A DNA stretch of 64,000 bases, from the NCBI GenBank assembly GCA_002692725.1, contig NZLU01000046.1:372001-436000 (forward strand). The letters are read 5' to 3'. Made by a program: the position numbers and the translations under genes. Below, in pieces: positions 43,682 through 52,456 of the stretch (position 1 is the stretch's first letter; every line of letters starts with the position of its first letter). The notes beneath the pieces are model-generated. The model was not told the origin of the DNA. It was given only the letters and a program-made list of their open reading frames with translations, and searched no databases. Source of the DNA: Ponticaulis sp. (lineage in GTDB: Bacteria; Pseudomonadota; Alphaproteobacteria; Caulobacterales; Hyphomonadaceae).

Positions 43682-44122
43682 TCAGGCGGTTTTCTGAACC
43701 GTAGAGACGAACTTGCCAGCCTGCGCGTTCAGCGGTGCCGCGGCTTCGCGCACCATGCTGGCGAACATGCCGGTCATTGCGTTCACTTCTTCAAGATAGG
43801 TTTCGAAGGCAGATTTTGTGAAATTCGCCTGCAATTCCATGGCTTCCTGAACGGATTGAGCGCCAGTCATCGTGCGAGCGGCTTCAACGCCTTTCTCAAA
43901 AGCGCCTCGGGAATACGCTGCAGCGCGCGTGCCCATTTCTTCAACGCCTTTGGTCGCGATGCGTGTCGATTCCGCCATCGCTTCCATATTCTGCTTCTGA
44001 AGCTCACCGAACTCGCCCATCATTTCGACAGAACGCTCGTATGATTTCTTCATGGTTTCGTTTGCATTGCCTGAAAATGCATCAAAGGCACTCTCGAAGG
44101 TCTTAGAAGCTGACTTAGCCAT
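43682..44122 (-). CDS. Phasin family protein
   Basis: Phasins coat polyhydroxyalkanoate granules and control their number and size. The 146-residue product is helical and Ala/Met rich, with FESAFDAFSGNANETMKKSY, a central KQNMEAMAESTRIATKGVEE and SVQEAMELQANFTKSAFETY, the phasin-2 pattern. The start is ATG 44122 after AAGGAAAAG; the longer upstream frame is rejected because it runs through the repeat region. No other PHA gene is in the window. Confidence 0.9.
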   Translation of the reverse strand: MAKSASKTFESAFDAFSGNANETMKKSYERSVEMMGEFGELQKQNMEAMAESTRIATKGVEEMGTRAAAYSRGAFEKGVEAARTMTGAQSVQEAMELQANFTKSAFETYLEEVNAMTGMFASMVREAAAPLNAQAGKFVSTVQKTA

Positions 44123-44162
44123 TTGACTTTTCCTTATCGGTCTGGGGTAGTCTGTATATAGC

Positions 44163-44213
44163 GCACCTTTTGTGCGGATGCAACATTTTTTTGTGCAGCG
44201 CACAATTTTGTGC
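44163..44213. promoter_or_regulatory. Repeated TTGTGC sites upstream of the phasin gene
   Basis: TTGTGC occurs at 44170-44175, 44191-44196 and 44208-44213. The inverse GCACAA at 44200-44205 makes TTGTGC-AGC-GCACAA a perfect inverted repeat. GCAC/GTGC (44163-44175) forms another. This is a likely operator, possibly for the PHA-responsive repressor PhaR. Confidence 0.55.
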
Positions 44214-44337
44214 TGAACTTAAGTTAACGACAAACTCACCGAATGGTGTGAATTATGGTCTGGAACCATCGCATCCATTAACGTTTGTGAAATCTCCTAA
44301 GTGGACACTCAGGTTTTTCTGAGGAGGACTTTGCCAG

Positions 44338-45297
44338 ATGAATTTATCCTCGATCATTCCTTTTGGAGCTTTGAAACGCGTATTTGCTGCGGTGTTGTTC
44401 GCAGCTGCAATGACGACGTCAACGGTCGCCACTGCTGAGAATGAGAAATATGCCAGCATTGTTGTGGATGTGAAATCCGGACAAGTGCTGCACGACCGGT
44501 TTGCAGATTCCCCACGCTATCCAGCGTCCATCACGAAAGTGATGACGCTCTACATGGTGTTCGACGCGCTTGATTCCGGAAAACTGACACTTGAGGAAGA
44601 ACTTCCGGTTTCGGTTGAAGCCTCTCGCGCGCAACCATCGAAACTCGGTCTGGCTCCGGGGTCTACCATTACGGTCGAAGACGCTATTCTGGCACTCGTC
44701 ACAAAGTCTGCAAACGATGTTGCGGTTGTTGTCGCTGAGCGTCTTGGCGGCTCTGAATCCCGCTTTGGCGCTTTGATGACGGTTAAAGCACGATCACTCG
44801 GTATGGAAAACACGCGATTTTACAACGCACATGGCCTGCCGGATGCCCGTCAGGTCACAACAGCTCGTGATCTTTCCAAGCTGGCGGTGCGCATGATGGA
44901 AGATCATCAGGCCTATTACGATTATTTCTCCACGCGACAGTTCAACTGGGGCAATTCCCGCTACAAAAACCACAACAATTTGCTCGGCTCCGTGCCAGGC
45001 GTAGATGGCATCAAGACCGGTTACACCCGCGCATCCGGCTTTAACCTCATGGCGACCGCAGAGCGCGACGGAAACCGTGTGATTGCAATTATGCTCGGTG
45101 GCCGGACATCCCGCGCTCGAGATGGTCATGTGAAGGAACTCATCGAAGCCGCATTCGATGCAATTGATATGACTGCGCCATCGGCACCAGACCTGCGCAC
45201 GCGCCTCGCCTTCCAGGCAATCCAGAGCCCGGATAGCTCAGAGATTACGGCCCTCGCCAACGCACTTCAGTTAGAGCAAGGCTCTGGCGGCGAATAG
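44338..45297 (+). CDS. D-alanyl-D-alanine carboxypeptidase (PBP5/6 type)
   Basis: A 319-residue S11 family penicillin-binding protein that trims the terminal D-Ala from peptidoglycan stem peptides. A signal peptide occupies the first about 32 residues. The active-site motifs are SITK (Ser64 to Lys67), SAND and KTGYT. The C-terminal amphipathic anchor domain typical of PBP5 is short or absent. It is a single-gene unit with a good terminator. Confidence 0.95.
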   Translation: MNLSSIIPFGALKRVFAAVLFAAAMTTSTVATAENEKYASIVVDVKSGQVLHDRFADSPRYPASITKVMTLYMVFDALDSGKLTLEEELPVSVEASRAQPSKLGLAPGSTITVEDAILALVTKSANDVAVVVAERLGGSESRFGALMTVKARSLGMENTRFYNAHGLPDARQVTTARDLSKLAVRMMEDHQAYYDYFSTRQFNWGNSRYKNHNNLLGSVPGVDGIKTGYTRASGFNLMATAERDGNRVIAIMLGGRTSRARDGHVKELIEAAFDAIDMTAPSAPDLRTRLAFQAIQSPDSSEITALANALQLEQGSGGE

Positions 45298-45320
45298 CAG
45301 ACACAAAACCTGATAGAGAA

Positions 45321-45348
45321 AAGCGGGCCTTCCGGGTCCGCTTTTTTT
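45321..45348 (+). terminator. Rho-independent terminator after the carboxypeptidase gene
   Basis: A nine-base stem beginning AAGCGGGCC and ending GGTCCGCTT (one G-U pair) runs into seven T. Confidence 0.88.
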
Positions 45349-45444
45349 GTGGAGCAAATCCGGGATTCGGTGGAAAGCCGTTTTCCACAGACTCGCCAGT
45401 TTCACGCGAAACCGTCACACTGTGCCCAGTGACGGAGCGATTCG

Positions 45445-47820
45445 ATGGCCGAAAATATCACAGAAAATTTCGCTAAACCTGACTGGCTGACCGGACATTT
45501 GTCCGCGGCGAAGGCATTCATTCAACGTGATGTCGATTTCGAACCGGACGATCAGATCGACGGCGAAGAATGGGCGAACCTCACCGCATCGCTCTCGTTA
45601 TCGGAGCTGACAAACGACCAGAAAACGCTTTATCTCTCGCTGATTGGCCAACATGTCATCACGCCCCTCGCCCCCTCAAGTCTGCTGTGTGACATCCAGA
45701 AAACGGCACCGACGCCGCTGACAGCAACAGCCATTGATCAGGCAATTTCCCGGCGTCTCACCGACGATGTCCAGAAAGACCTTCTCCGCGCTGCGGCGGA
45801 ACAATTGGAAGACCTCGGCCCGGCCCCGCGCGATCCTGAGATCGCCGCCGCCATGGATGCCGGTCTCAGCGTTGACCTGCTCGAACGCGCCCTGTCACAC
45901 CCGGAAGGCATTCGCGGCACTCTGTCTGCACTCTATGATGCGCTCGGAACCTCGGAACTCGACCGACAAATGTTTTATGTCAGTGAGGCATCCGAAACCG
46001 GCCTCACATCTGAACTTCAGCGCTTTCTGAAAACCGGCGACGACATCATCCTCACCGGCAAAGCCATCGAAACGTCTCACGCCGAACTGTCCGTTGGGGT
46101 CAGCCTGCCCCAGCTCATCGCGAATGGCGAACTCGATCCTGACCTGATTGCCACACTGTCCGCACTTCTCGCTGATCTTTCAGACGCGTCTCACGCCCGC
46201 ATCCAGCTGGTGCTCGCCGGACTTCACGACGCCAGTCTGAAGCTTGGCCTGAACTGGCTCTCACCGGAAATCTCAGGTCTCGCCGGTCAGCTCCTTTCCG
46301 CGCTGTCCTCACCATCTGATAAATTGAGCGTCAGTTTCGACCTTTTATCCTCAGATGCACTCAGCCATCTCAAATGCGCATCTGACGGTGCCTCTCCCGT
46401 CCGGATTGACCTTCACACACTGGCGCTGAATGAAGACGCGATCTCTCTGGTGCGTGACAGCCTCAGTGCACGGTCCCCGGCGCGGTTGCCAGAGTTTGAA
46501 ACTGCCCTTTCAACGCTCTATTCACTCCAGGGTGTGCCAGGTGTCGATGCGGCAAGGCTTCAATCGCGCGGCCTGTCACCAGAAACCATTGCCCGGATTG
46601 AGGAGAAACTCGGCGAAGGCCTTACGCTGTCGCAAGCCAGTTCCCGGTGGATGCTTGGAGACCAGGTGATCTCGTCCGAACTCAACCTTCCGTCAGAAGC
46701 GCTCTCCGAAGAAGATCCTGACATTCTGCGATTGCTTGGGTTTTCCAGAAAAGACATCGACGCCGCAGAAGCCTTCCTCTCTCATGTCGCAGAAGACCGA
46801 TTGGCCCCGCTCCTCGAACTGGCGGGCATGTCTCAATACAGCGACCCTGAAGCGATTTTCTCCTGGCTGAATGACTTCACGTCAGTCCAACCGGATATTT
46901 CGATTGGCCTCAGAACAAACCTCAATCCGGCCACCCAGTCTGCACTGATCGATCAGGCGCTCGATTTGCTCAACGGTCGTGCGCTCACCATGCAGATTTC
47001 CGGTACAGTCAATCCGGATGTCAATCGCGTCTCAGAACGCATCAACTCTATTCTTTCCATGGTGGAAGACAGCCGCGAGGCCGATCAGCACTATCGTGAA
47101 GACGCCGAACCGGAACCCGTGCCATCAGACCAATTTTACGCAACACACAGCGAGGCTCAGGGCCGCTCCCGCCGCCTCCGTCTGCCAGACCGCCGCAAAG
47201 GCTATATCCAGAAAGCCACGGTTGGCGGCCACAAAGTCTATCTGCACACCGGTGAATTCGATAATGGCGAATTGGGTGAAATCTTCATCGATATGCACAA
47301 GGAAGGCGCCGCCTTCCGTTCACTGATGAACAATTTCGCCATCGCAATCTCGATTGGCCTTCAGTATGGGGTGCCGCTGGAAGAATTCGTCGAAGCCTTC
47401 GTCTACACCCGGTTCGATCCTGCGGGCGACGTCACCGGCAATGACTCCATCAAACGCGCCACATCTATTCTCGATTATATTTTCCGTGAGCTCGCCGTCT
47501 CTTATCTCGGACGCGAGGATCTCGCTGAGCTGTCTGAAGGTCAGAGCCATGATGGTCTGGGACGCGGACTGAAGGACGATGTTTTCCAATTCCCGGCCGA
47601 GGCCGCACAAATCGTCTCAAAAGGCTTCAGCCGCGGTCAGCTGCCAGACAATATCGTCATTCTCGACAAGCGTCGGAAAAGCAGTGAAGAAGAGGAAGCC
47701 GAACAGGACAATTATCTGGGTGACCCTTGCCCGTCCTGCGGACACTTCACACTTCGCGCTGATGGTGACGACGTAAGATGCGACGCCTGTGGCCATGTGA
47801 CGGCGGCTCAGAACACATAA
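45445..47820 (+). CDS. Degenerate class II ribonucleotide reductase (NrdJ) paralogue
   Basis: A 791-residue protein. The C-terminal part from about residue 575 is a good copy of the end of adenosylcobalamin-dependent NrdJ: RRKGYIQKATVGGHKVYLHT, GEIFIDMHKEGAAFRSLMNN, VPLEEFVEAFVYTRFDPAGD, NDSIKRATSILDYIFRELAV, then a zinc element with CPSC and CDAC near residues 761-784. A trace of NrdJ is also visible at about residue 428 (LGFSRKDIDAAEAF). The first about 420 residues, which should hold the catalytic barrel, are leucine-rich helical sequence with only two cysteines ahead of the C-terminal part, so radical chemistry is not expected. A regulatory or binding role is inference; I know of no described function. 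Confidence 0.8.
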   Translation: MAENITENFAKPDWLTGHLSAAKAFIQRDVDFEPDDQIDGEEWANLTASLSLSELTNDQKTLYLSLIGQHVITPLAPSSLLCDIQKTAPTPLTATAIDQAISRRLTDDVQKDLLRAAAEQLEDLGPAPRDPEIAAAMDAGLSVDLLERALSHPEGIRGTLSALYDALGTSELDRQMFYVSEASETGLTSELQRFLKTGDDIILTGKAIETSHAELSVGVSLPQLIANGELDPDLIATLSALLADLSDASHARIQLVLAGLHDASLKLGLNWLSPEISGLAGQLLSALSSPSDKLSVSFDLLSSDALSHLKCASDGASPVRIDLHTLALNEDAISLVRDSLSARSPARLPEFETALSTLYSLQGVPGVDAARLQSRGLSPETIARIEEKLGEGLTLSQASSRWMLGDQVISSELNLPSEALSEEDPDILRLLGFSRKDIDAAEAFLSHVAEDRLAPLLELAGMSQYSDPEAIFSWLNDFTSVQPDISIGLRTNLNPATQSALIDQALDLLNGRALTMQISGTVNPDVNRVSERINSILSMVEDSREADQHYREDAEPEPVPSDQFYATHSEAQGRSRRLRLPDRRKGYIQKATVGGHKVYLHTGEFDNGELGEIFIDMHKEGAAFRSLMNNFAIAISIGLQYGVPLEEFVEAFVYTRFDPAGDVTGNDSIKRATSILDYIFRELAVSYLGREDLAELSEGQSHDGLGRGLKDDVFQFPAEAAQIVSKGFSRGQLPDNIVILDKRRKSSEEEEAEQDNYLGDPCPSCGHFTLRADGDDVRCDACGHVTAAQNT

Positions 47821-47846
47821 AAAAGGCCCGTCCTTCGACGAGCCTT
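47819..47846 (-). terminator. Terminator after the MarR-family gene
   Basis: On the minus strand a ten-base stem beginning AAGGCTCGTC (one mismatch) with a four-base loop runs into six T, in the convergent gap. Confidence 0.75.
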
Positions 47847-47874
47847 CTTCATATCAAAAAAGATGGGCCGCTTA

Positions 47875-48408
47875 TTAGAGGCGGTAGCGAATCTGGTCTG
47901 ACCAGAAACGCTCAAGACGGGTCGCCGTCTTGTTGAAAGCATCCAGATCATCCGGACGAACGCTTGCCGTTGGCTCAAGCGCATGCGCCTGACGCTCAAA
48001 GAGCGCAGCAACCTGCTTGCGGACATCCTGACCTGCAGGTGTCAGCTTCAGGCGGACTGTGCGGCGATCATCATTCGAACGGGTCTGAACCAGATAGCCG
48101 CCTTCCTGAAGCTTTTTGACGTTGTAAGACATAGACGTACCGGCAAAAGCGCCACGGGCACGAAGAGCAGAGGCTGGTGTTTCACCATCGCCAATCTCGT
48201 AAAGCAAAAGAGCCTGAACACCCGTCAGCGAACGTTCGCCAGCGCGTTCCAGATCGTCTTTCACCACATCGTGCAGGCGACGATGCACTTGTTCCAGAAG
48301 CGTAAGGCTCTTCAGGAATGTTTCTCCAACCGTAGCTTCCGCTACATCGTTATGGCTTTTTGCCTCGATCATCATGTCAACACCCATCAATTTTTGTTTG
48401 GTTTTCAT
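47875..48408 (-). CDS. MarR/LdtR-like transcriptional regulator
   Basis: A 177-residue winged-helix regulator of the alphaproteobacterial LdtR-like MarR group. The core reads LTGVQALLLYEIGDGETPAS, a recognition helix region with FAGTSMSYNVKKLQEGGYLV, and the wing SNDDRRTVRLKLT. LdtR in relatives controls cell-wall L,D-transpeptidase and stress genes. Upstream, on its own strand, are a full CtrA-like site (48462-48476) and a palindrome (48509-48529). Confidence 0.85.
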   Translation of the reverse strand: MKTKQKLMGVDMMIEAKSHNDVAEATVGETFLKSLTLLEQVHRRLHDVVKDDLERAGERSLTGVQALLLYEIGDGETPASALRARGAFAGTSMSYNVKKLQEGGYLVQTRSNDDRRTVRLKLTPAGQDVRKQVAALFERQAHALEPTASVRPDDLDAFNKTATRLERFWSDQIRYRL

Positions 48409-48461
48409 GGGTTTTACATCAACGATGCTAAGAAATCGCTAATCGCGAATCTCTTCGATAG

Positions 48462-48476
48462 TTAACAGTCGCTTAA
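48462..48476 (-). promoter_or_regulatory. CtrA-like binding site upstream of the MarR gene
   Basis: Read on the minus strand the site is TTAA-GCGACTG-TTAAC, a complete match to the TTAA-N7-TTAAC consensus of the cell-cycle regulator CtrA. It lies about 54 bases upstream of the start codon; a GAATC (CcrM) site lies between. Confidence 0.65.
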
Positions 48477-48508
48477 ATTACTTAAGTTTTTTACCTTTTA
48501 CTATGTCT

Positions 48509-48529
48509 TTTGTTCCAATACGGAACAAA
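48509..48529. repeat. Perfect eight-base inverted repeat TTTGTTCC/GGAACAAA
   Basis: TTTGTTCC and GGAACAAA are separated by AATAC, directly after the stop of the hydrolase gene. No T-run follows in either direction, so it is a better candidate for an operator than for a terminator. Confidence 0.6.
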
Positions 48530-49597
48530 TCAAAGAAAAGTCAGCTCATCTACACTGAGCGGTGCAAAAATTTCTTGTAATTTTTTTTCATGAACCTGGC
48601 TCAGATCCCCCGATGGCCAATTGGGGGCGTTATCCTTGTCGATGATGACAGCCCGCACGCCTTCGTGAAACTCGCCTTCTCGTACCATCCGGGCACCGAT
48701 GCGGTACTCCATCACCATATTGTCCTCGAAACTGGCCATATGCGCACCTTCCCTCAATTGGCGGAATGCCACCTTGAGCGTCAGCGGGGACTTCTCTTTC
48801 AGAATATTGACCTGCGCTCTGGCCCAGTCATCTTCCTGCGAAGCCAGGCATTCCAGAATGCGCTCAACGCTATCAGCAGAAAAACAAGTATTGATCATGT
48901 CTTCATAGTCTTCGATCTCGGCATGCGGAACGGTCTGGCTCACACTTCCGAGAATAGAATTCAGCAGATGCTCGGCCTCAAATGAAAAGTCGGCGCTTTC
49001 AATCTGGCCGACCAGATTGCCAAGCAATTCGCCCGGCACATGATGCGTGCCAATCCCAAGCGCGGTCACATCGCTGCCTTTGAGGCGCGCGCCAGTGAGT
49101 GCGAGCCACATCCCATACTCGCCCGGCAGGCGCGGCAGAAACCATCCACCGCCGACATCGGGAAACAGGCCAATCCCGCTTTCGGGCATGGCGAACAGAG
49201 TCTTCTCTGTCGTTATGCGGTGACTGCCATGAACTGAAACCCCGACGCCGCCGCCCATGGTGACGCCATTCAGAATGGACACATATGGTTTAGGATAATT
49301 ATGGATCAGCGTATTCAGCCGGTACTCAGCGCGAAAGAAATCTGTGGCCGCCTTACCGTCGCCTGCACCGCTCTCCGCCAGCATGCGGATATCGCCGCCC
49401 GCGCAAAACCCGCGTGTGCCTTCGGCGTGATCCACCAGAACCACCCCAATCTCATCATCCTCCCGCCAGTCCAGCAGCGCGTCCGACATGATCACGCACA
49501 TCTCTTCAGTCAGCGCATGCAGCGCCTCTGGCCGATTGAGCGTAATCCGGCCCACTGAGCCAACTTTGCGGGTGATGACTGGAGTGATGTCTGACAT
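48530..49597 (-). CDS. 3-hydroxyisobutyryl-CoA hydrolase (enoyl-CoA hydratase/isomerase family)
   Basis: A 355-residue crotonase-fold enzyme. Length and motifs (EGTRGFCAGGDIRML, ILNGVTMGGGVGVSVHG, FAMPESGIGLFPDVGGG) fit 3-hydroxyisobutyryl-CoA hydrolase of valine catabolism rather than ordinary enoyl-CoA hydratases of about 260 residues. It is nine bases downstream of an acyl-CoA dehydrogenase likely to be isobutyryl-CoA dehydrogenase, which agrees with the pathway order. Confidence 0.88.
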   Translation of the reverse strand: MSDITPVITRKVGSVGRITLNRPEALHALTEEMCVIMSDALLDWREDDEIGVVLVDHAEGTRGFCAGGDIRMLAESGAGDGKAATDFFRAEYRLNTLIHNYPKPYVSILNGVTMGGGVGVSVHGSHRITTEKTLFAMPESGIGLFPDVGGGWFLPRLPGEYGMWLALTGARLKGSDVTALGIGTHHVPGELLGNLVGQIESADFSFEAEHLLNSILGSVSQTVPHAEIEDYEDMINTCFSADSVERILECLASQEDDWARAQVNILKEKSPLTLKVAFRQLREGAHMASFEDNMVMEYRIGARMVREGEFHEGVRAVIIDKDNAPNWPSGDLSQVHEKKLQEIFAPLSVDELTFL

Positions 49598-49606
49598 TCA
49601 GCGGTC

Positions 49607-50743
49607 CTATTTCAGCAAATCGCGCGAGATGATGACCCGCATGATTTCATTTGTGCCTTCGAGAATCTGGTGCACACGCAAATCTCTCACAATGCGCTCC
49701 ATCTCATAATCGGCCAGATACCCATAGCCGCCATGCAGCTGCAACGCATCATTGGCGACTTTAAACCCGACATCTGTCACAAAGCGCTTCGCCATCGCGC
49801 ACCATTTCGTCGCCTGCGGATGTCCGGCATCGAGCCCGCGCGCCGCCTGATAGAGAAAGACACGCGCTGCTTCGAGCTCGGTTGCCATGTCGGCCAGTTT
49901 GAACTGGGTTGCCTGAAAATCAGCGATGGCGCGGCCAAACTGTTTCCGCTCTTTTGTGTATTCGAGTGCCTTATCCAGCGCGAGCTGCGCGCCACCCAGC
50001 GAACACGCCGCAATATTGAGCCGGCCACCATCCAGCCCCGCCATGGCATATTTAAAGCCATCGCCTTCAGGTCCGATCCGGTTTGCTGCCGGCACCCGAA
50101 CACCATCCATCAACACCTGACGTGTCGGCTGGCTCTTCCAGCCCATCTTCTTCTCATTCGCGCCAAAGCTTAGACCGTCAGCCTCTTTCGGCACGATGAA
50201 GGCCGATACGCCCTTTGGCCCGTCTTCGCCCGTACGCGCCATGACCAGATACACATCTGAGGTGCCAGCCCCAGAGATGAATTGCTTCGATCCGGAGATT
50301 ACATACTCATCGCCATCTTTCAGGGCGCGGGTCTTCATACCCGCCGCATCCGATCCCGAACCCGGCTCGGTCAGACAATAGCTCGCCAGAGACTCCATAC
50401 TGGTCAGCTTTGGCAGCCAGGTCTGTCGCTGATCCTCAGAGCCGAATTTATCCACCATCCAGCTGACCATATTGTGGATGGAGATATAGGCCGCCGTTGC
50501 CACACACCCATAGGATAATTGCTCAAAGATCAGAACCGCATCTTCACGACCAAATCCCGATCCACCGACATCGTCGCGCACATAAATACCGGCAAAGCCA
50601 AGTTCAGCAGCAGACTTGATAACATCCACCGGAAAATGCCCGGTCTCATCCCATGTCGCAGCATGCGGCGCCAATCGGTCCCGCGCAAATCCTGCAGCGG
50701 TATCGCGGATCATGTCCTGTTCTTCTGTGAAGACCAGAGTCAT
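49607..50743 (-). CDS. Acyl-CoA dehydrogenase, probably isobutyryl-CoA dehydrogenase
   Basis: A 378-residue FAD enzyme. ATG 50743 was chosen because GGGAG lies just upstream and homology begins at MTLVFTEEQDMIRD. It has SYCLTEPGSGSDAAGMKTRA, LGGAQLALDKALEYTKERKQ, LHGGYGYLADYEMERIVRD and the C-terminal EGTNEIMRVIISRDLL. With the hydrolase gene it forms a two-gene valine-catabolism operon (isobutyryl-CoA to methacrylyl-CoA); the substrate is inferred from context. Confidence 0.9.
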   Translation of the reverse strand: MTLVFTEEQDMIRDTAAGFARDRLAPHAATWDETGHFPVDVIKSAAELGFAGIYVRDDVGGSGFGREDAVLIFEQLSYGCVATAAYISIHNMVSWMVDKFGSEDQRQTWLPKLTSMESLASYCLTEPGSGSDAAGMKTRALKDGDEYVISGSKQFISGAGTSDVYLVMARTGEDGPKGVSAFIVPKEADGLSFGANEKKMGWKSQPTRQVLMDGVRVPAANRIGPEGDGFKYAMAGLDGGRLNIAACSLGGAQLALDKALEYTKERKQFGRAIADFQATQFKLADMATELEAARVFLYQAARGLDAGHPQATKWCAMAKRFVTDVGFKVANDALQLHGGYGYLADYEMERIVRDLRVHQILEGTNEIMRVIISRDLLK

Positions 50744-50830
50744 GCGCTCACTCCCTGAATTGTTATTTTGTTCTGCTTGGCCCAAGGTGGCAAAGGGGTC
50801 AATGCACACAGAGGGTCAACGGGGGCACGA

Positions 50831-51439
50831 ATGACCACATTTTTGCAGAAAATTAGCATACATCCGGCTCGTATTGAAGATATTGAAGAAATTCAATCTG
50901 TCGATCTGGCGGCTGGAACATTATTTGATGCAACGGGTCTGATCAATGAAGGCCCAACGGGACAGTCTCCCATCCCAACGCGTGCGCTCAAGGCAGGTTG
51001 CATGTCGGGTCTATTGAGCCTCGCCGCGATCGAAGAAACAATTGTGGGCTTCGTTCTTTGCCGGAAAGTCTCCCCGGACCTCTATCTTGAGCAGATTTCT
51101 GTACAACCGGAGTTTGGCCGTCGCGGCATCGGGGCCTGCCTTACCCAACATACCATTCAGCAAGCCGACAATCTTCGCCTGCGCGGCGTTGTGCTCTCCA
51201 CTTTTCGGGACGTCGCCTGGAATGGTCCCTTTTACAGACGCCTCGGCTTCTCTGAACTTCCCCGCCAGGCGATGAAGCCCTGGATGCTCGAACTCGAAAC
51301 CCTTCAGGCGCACAGTATGGACGTCTCATTGCGCTGTTTCATGCGTCGCCCGGGACGTTGGGATAAAAACTGGCTCCGGCTTCCTGCGGCCAATGGCTCG
51401 GAATCTCAAAAGCCGATTGCGATTGAAGAGAATTCGTGA
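50831..51439 (+). CDS. GNAT family N-acetyltransferase
   Basis: A 202-residue acetyltransferase. The acetyl-CoA-binding motif A is LYLEQISVQPEFGRRGIGACL, followed by FRDVAWNGPFYRRLGFSEL. The substrate is unknown. ATG 50831 was chosen because the family fold begins there; the frame is open further upstream toward the divergent dehydrogenase gene. hemB follows after 13 bases. Confidence 0.85.
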   Translation: MTTFLQKISIHPARIEDIEEIQSVDLAAGTLFDATGLINEGPTGQSPIPTRALKAGCMSGLLSLAAIEETIVGFVLCRKVSPDLYLEQISVQPEFGRRGIGACLTQHTIQQADNLRLRGVVLSTFRDVAWNGPFYRRLGFSELPRQAMKPWMLELETLQAHSMDVSLRCFMRRPGRWDKNWLRLPAANGSESQKPIAIEENS

Positions 51440-51452
51440 AATCTGACCCATC

Positions 51453-52454
51453 ATGACTGACATCGTACCAACGCGTTACCCGCTCACCCGCCCTCGCCGA
51501 ACTCGTCAGGCCGATTGGGTCCGTCGCCTCACCCGTGAGACGGTTCTTTCCAAAGACGATCTGATCTGGGCGCTCATTGTCCATGACGGCAGCAAGCCGC
51601 GCATTCCGGTGAACGCGCTACCGGGCGTTGATCGGCTCAATCTCGATCAGGCGGTCGAAGCTGCGCGCACGGCCCGCGATCTCGGCATTCCTGCGCTCGC
51701 GCTGTTTCCGCACATTGATCCTGCCCTGAAGAATGAAAAAGGCACCGAAGCCGGCAATCCCAACGGCTTTGTTCCGCGCGTCATCAAAGCCATCAAGGAT
51801 GAAGTGCCGGAAGTCGGCGTCATGTGCGATGTCGCGCTCGACCCCTTCACCAGCCACGGTCATGACGGCGTGCTCAATGCCCGCGATGAGATCGACAATG
51901 ATGCGACCATATCCCGCCTCGTCGAACAAAGCCTTGTCCAGGCCGAAGCCGGTGTCGACGTCGTCGCCCCCTCCGACATGATGGATGGCCGCATCGCTGC
52001 CATTCGCGAGGCGCTTGAGGATGACGACTTCAAGAACACCATGATCATGGCTTATTCAGCCAAATATGCGAGCGCCTTTTATGGTCCCTATCGCGAAGCC
52101 ATCGGCTCTGCCACGGCCCTGAAAGGCGACAAGAAAACCTATCAGATGGATTTCGGAAATACGGACGAAGCCCTGCGCGAAACCGCCATGGATATCGCCG
52201 AAGGCGCAGACATGGTGATGGTGAAGCCGGGCCTGCCTTATCTCGATATTGTTCAGCGCGTCTCTTCGACCTTTGACGTTCCGACCTATGTCTTCCAGAT
52301 TTCCGGCGAGTATGCGCAGATCATGGCCGCCTCCGAACGCGGCTGGCTCGACGCCGATCGCGCCATTATCGAGACCCTGTCCGCCTTCAAGCGCGCTGGA
52401 TCGGATGGTGTCATCACCTATTTCGCTGAACGGGCCGCGCGTCTTCTGAGCTGA
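51453..52454 (+). CDS. hemB: Delta-aminolevulinic acid dehydratase HemB
   Basis: HemB joins two aminolevulinate molecules into porphobilinogen for heme and cobalamin. The 333-residue enzyme has the Schiff-base lysines in MAYSAKYASAFYGP and MVMVKPGLPYLDI. The metal region reads CDVALDPFTSHGHDG, with Ala and Asp where the zinc-dependent type has Cys, so this is the magnesium/potassium type. It lies between two acetyltransferase genes, with two bases to the next. Confidence 0.97.
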   Translation: MTDIVPTRYPLTRPRRTRQADWVRRLTRETVLSKDDLIWALIVHDGSKPRIPVNALPGVDRLNLDQAVEAARTARDLGIPALALFPHIDPALKNEKGTEAGNPNGFVPRVIKAIKDEVPEVGVMCDVALDPFTSHGHDGVLNARDEIDNDATISRLVEQSLVQAEAGVDVVAPSDMMDGRIAAIREALEDDDFKNTMIMAYSAKYASAFYGPYREAIGSATALKGDKKTYQMDFGNTDEALRETAMDIAEGADMVMVKPGLPYLDIVQRVSSTFDVPTYVFQISGEYAQIMAASERGWLDADRAIIETLSAFKRAGSDGVITYFAERAARLLS

Positions 52455-52456
52455 TC

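Noticed and set aside
44262-44285. GGAAC ... CGTT upstream of the D-Ala-D-Ala carboxypeptidase gene as a fifth stress promoter
   Set aside because: The spacer is 15 bases, not the required 16 or 17.
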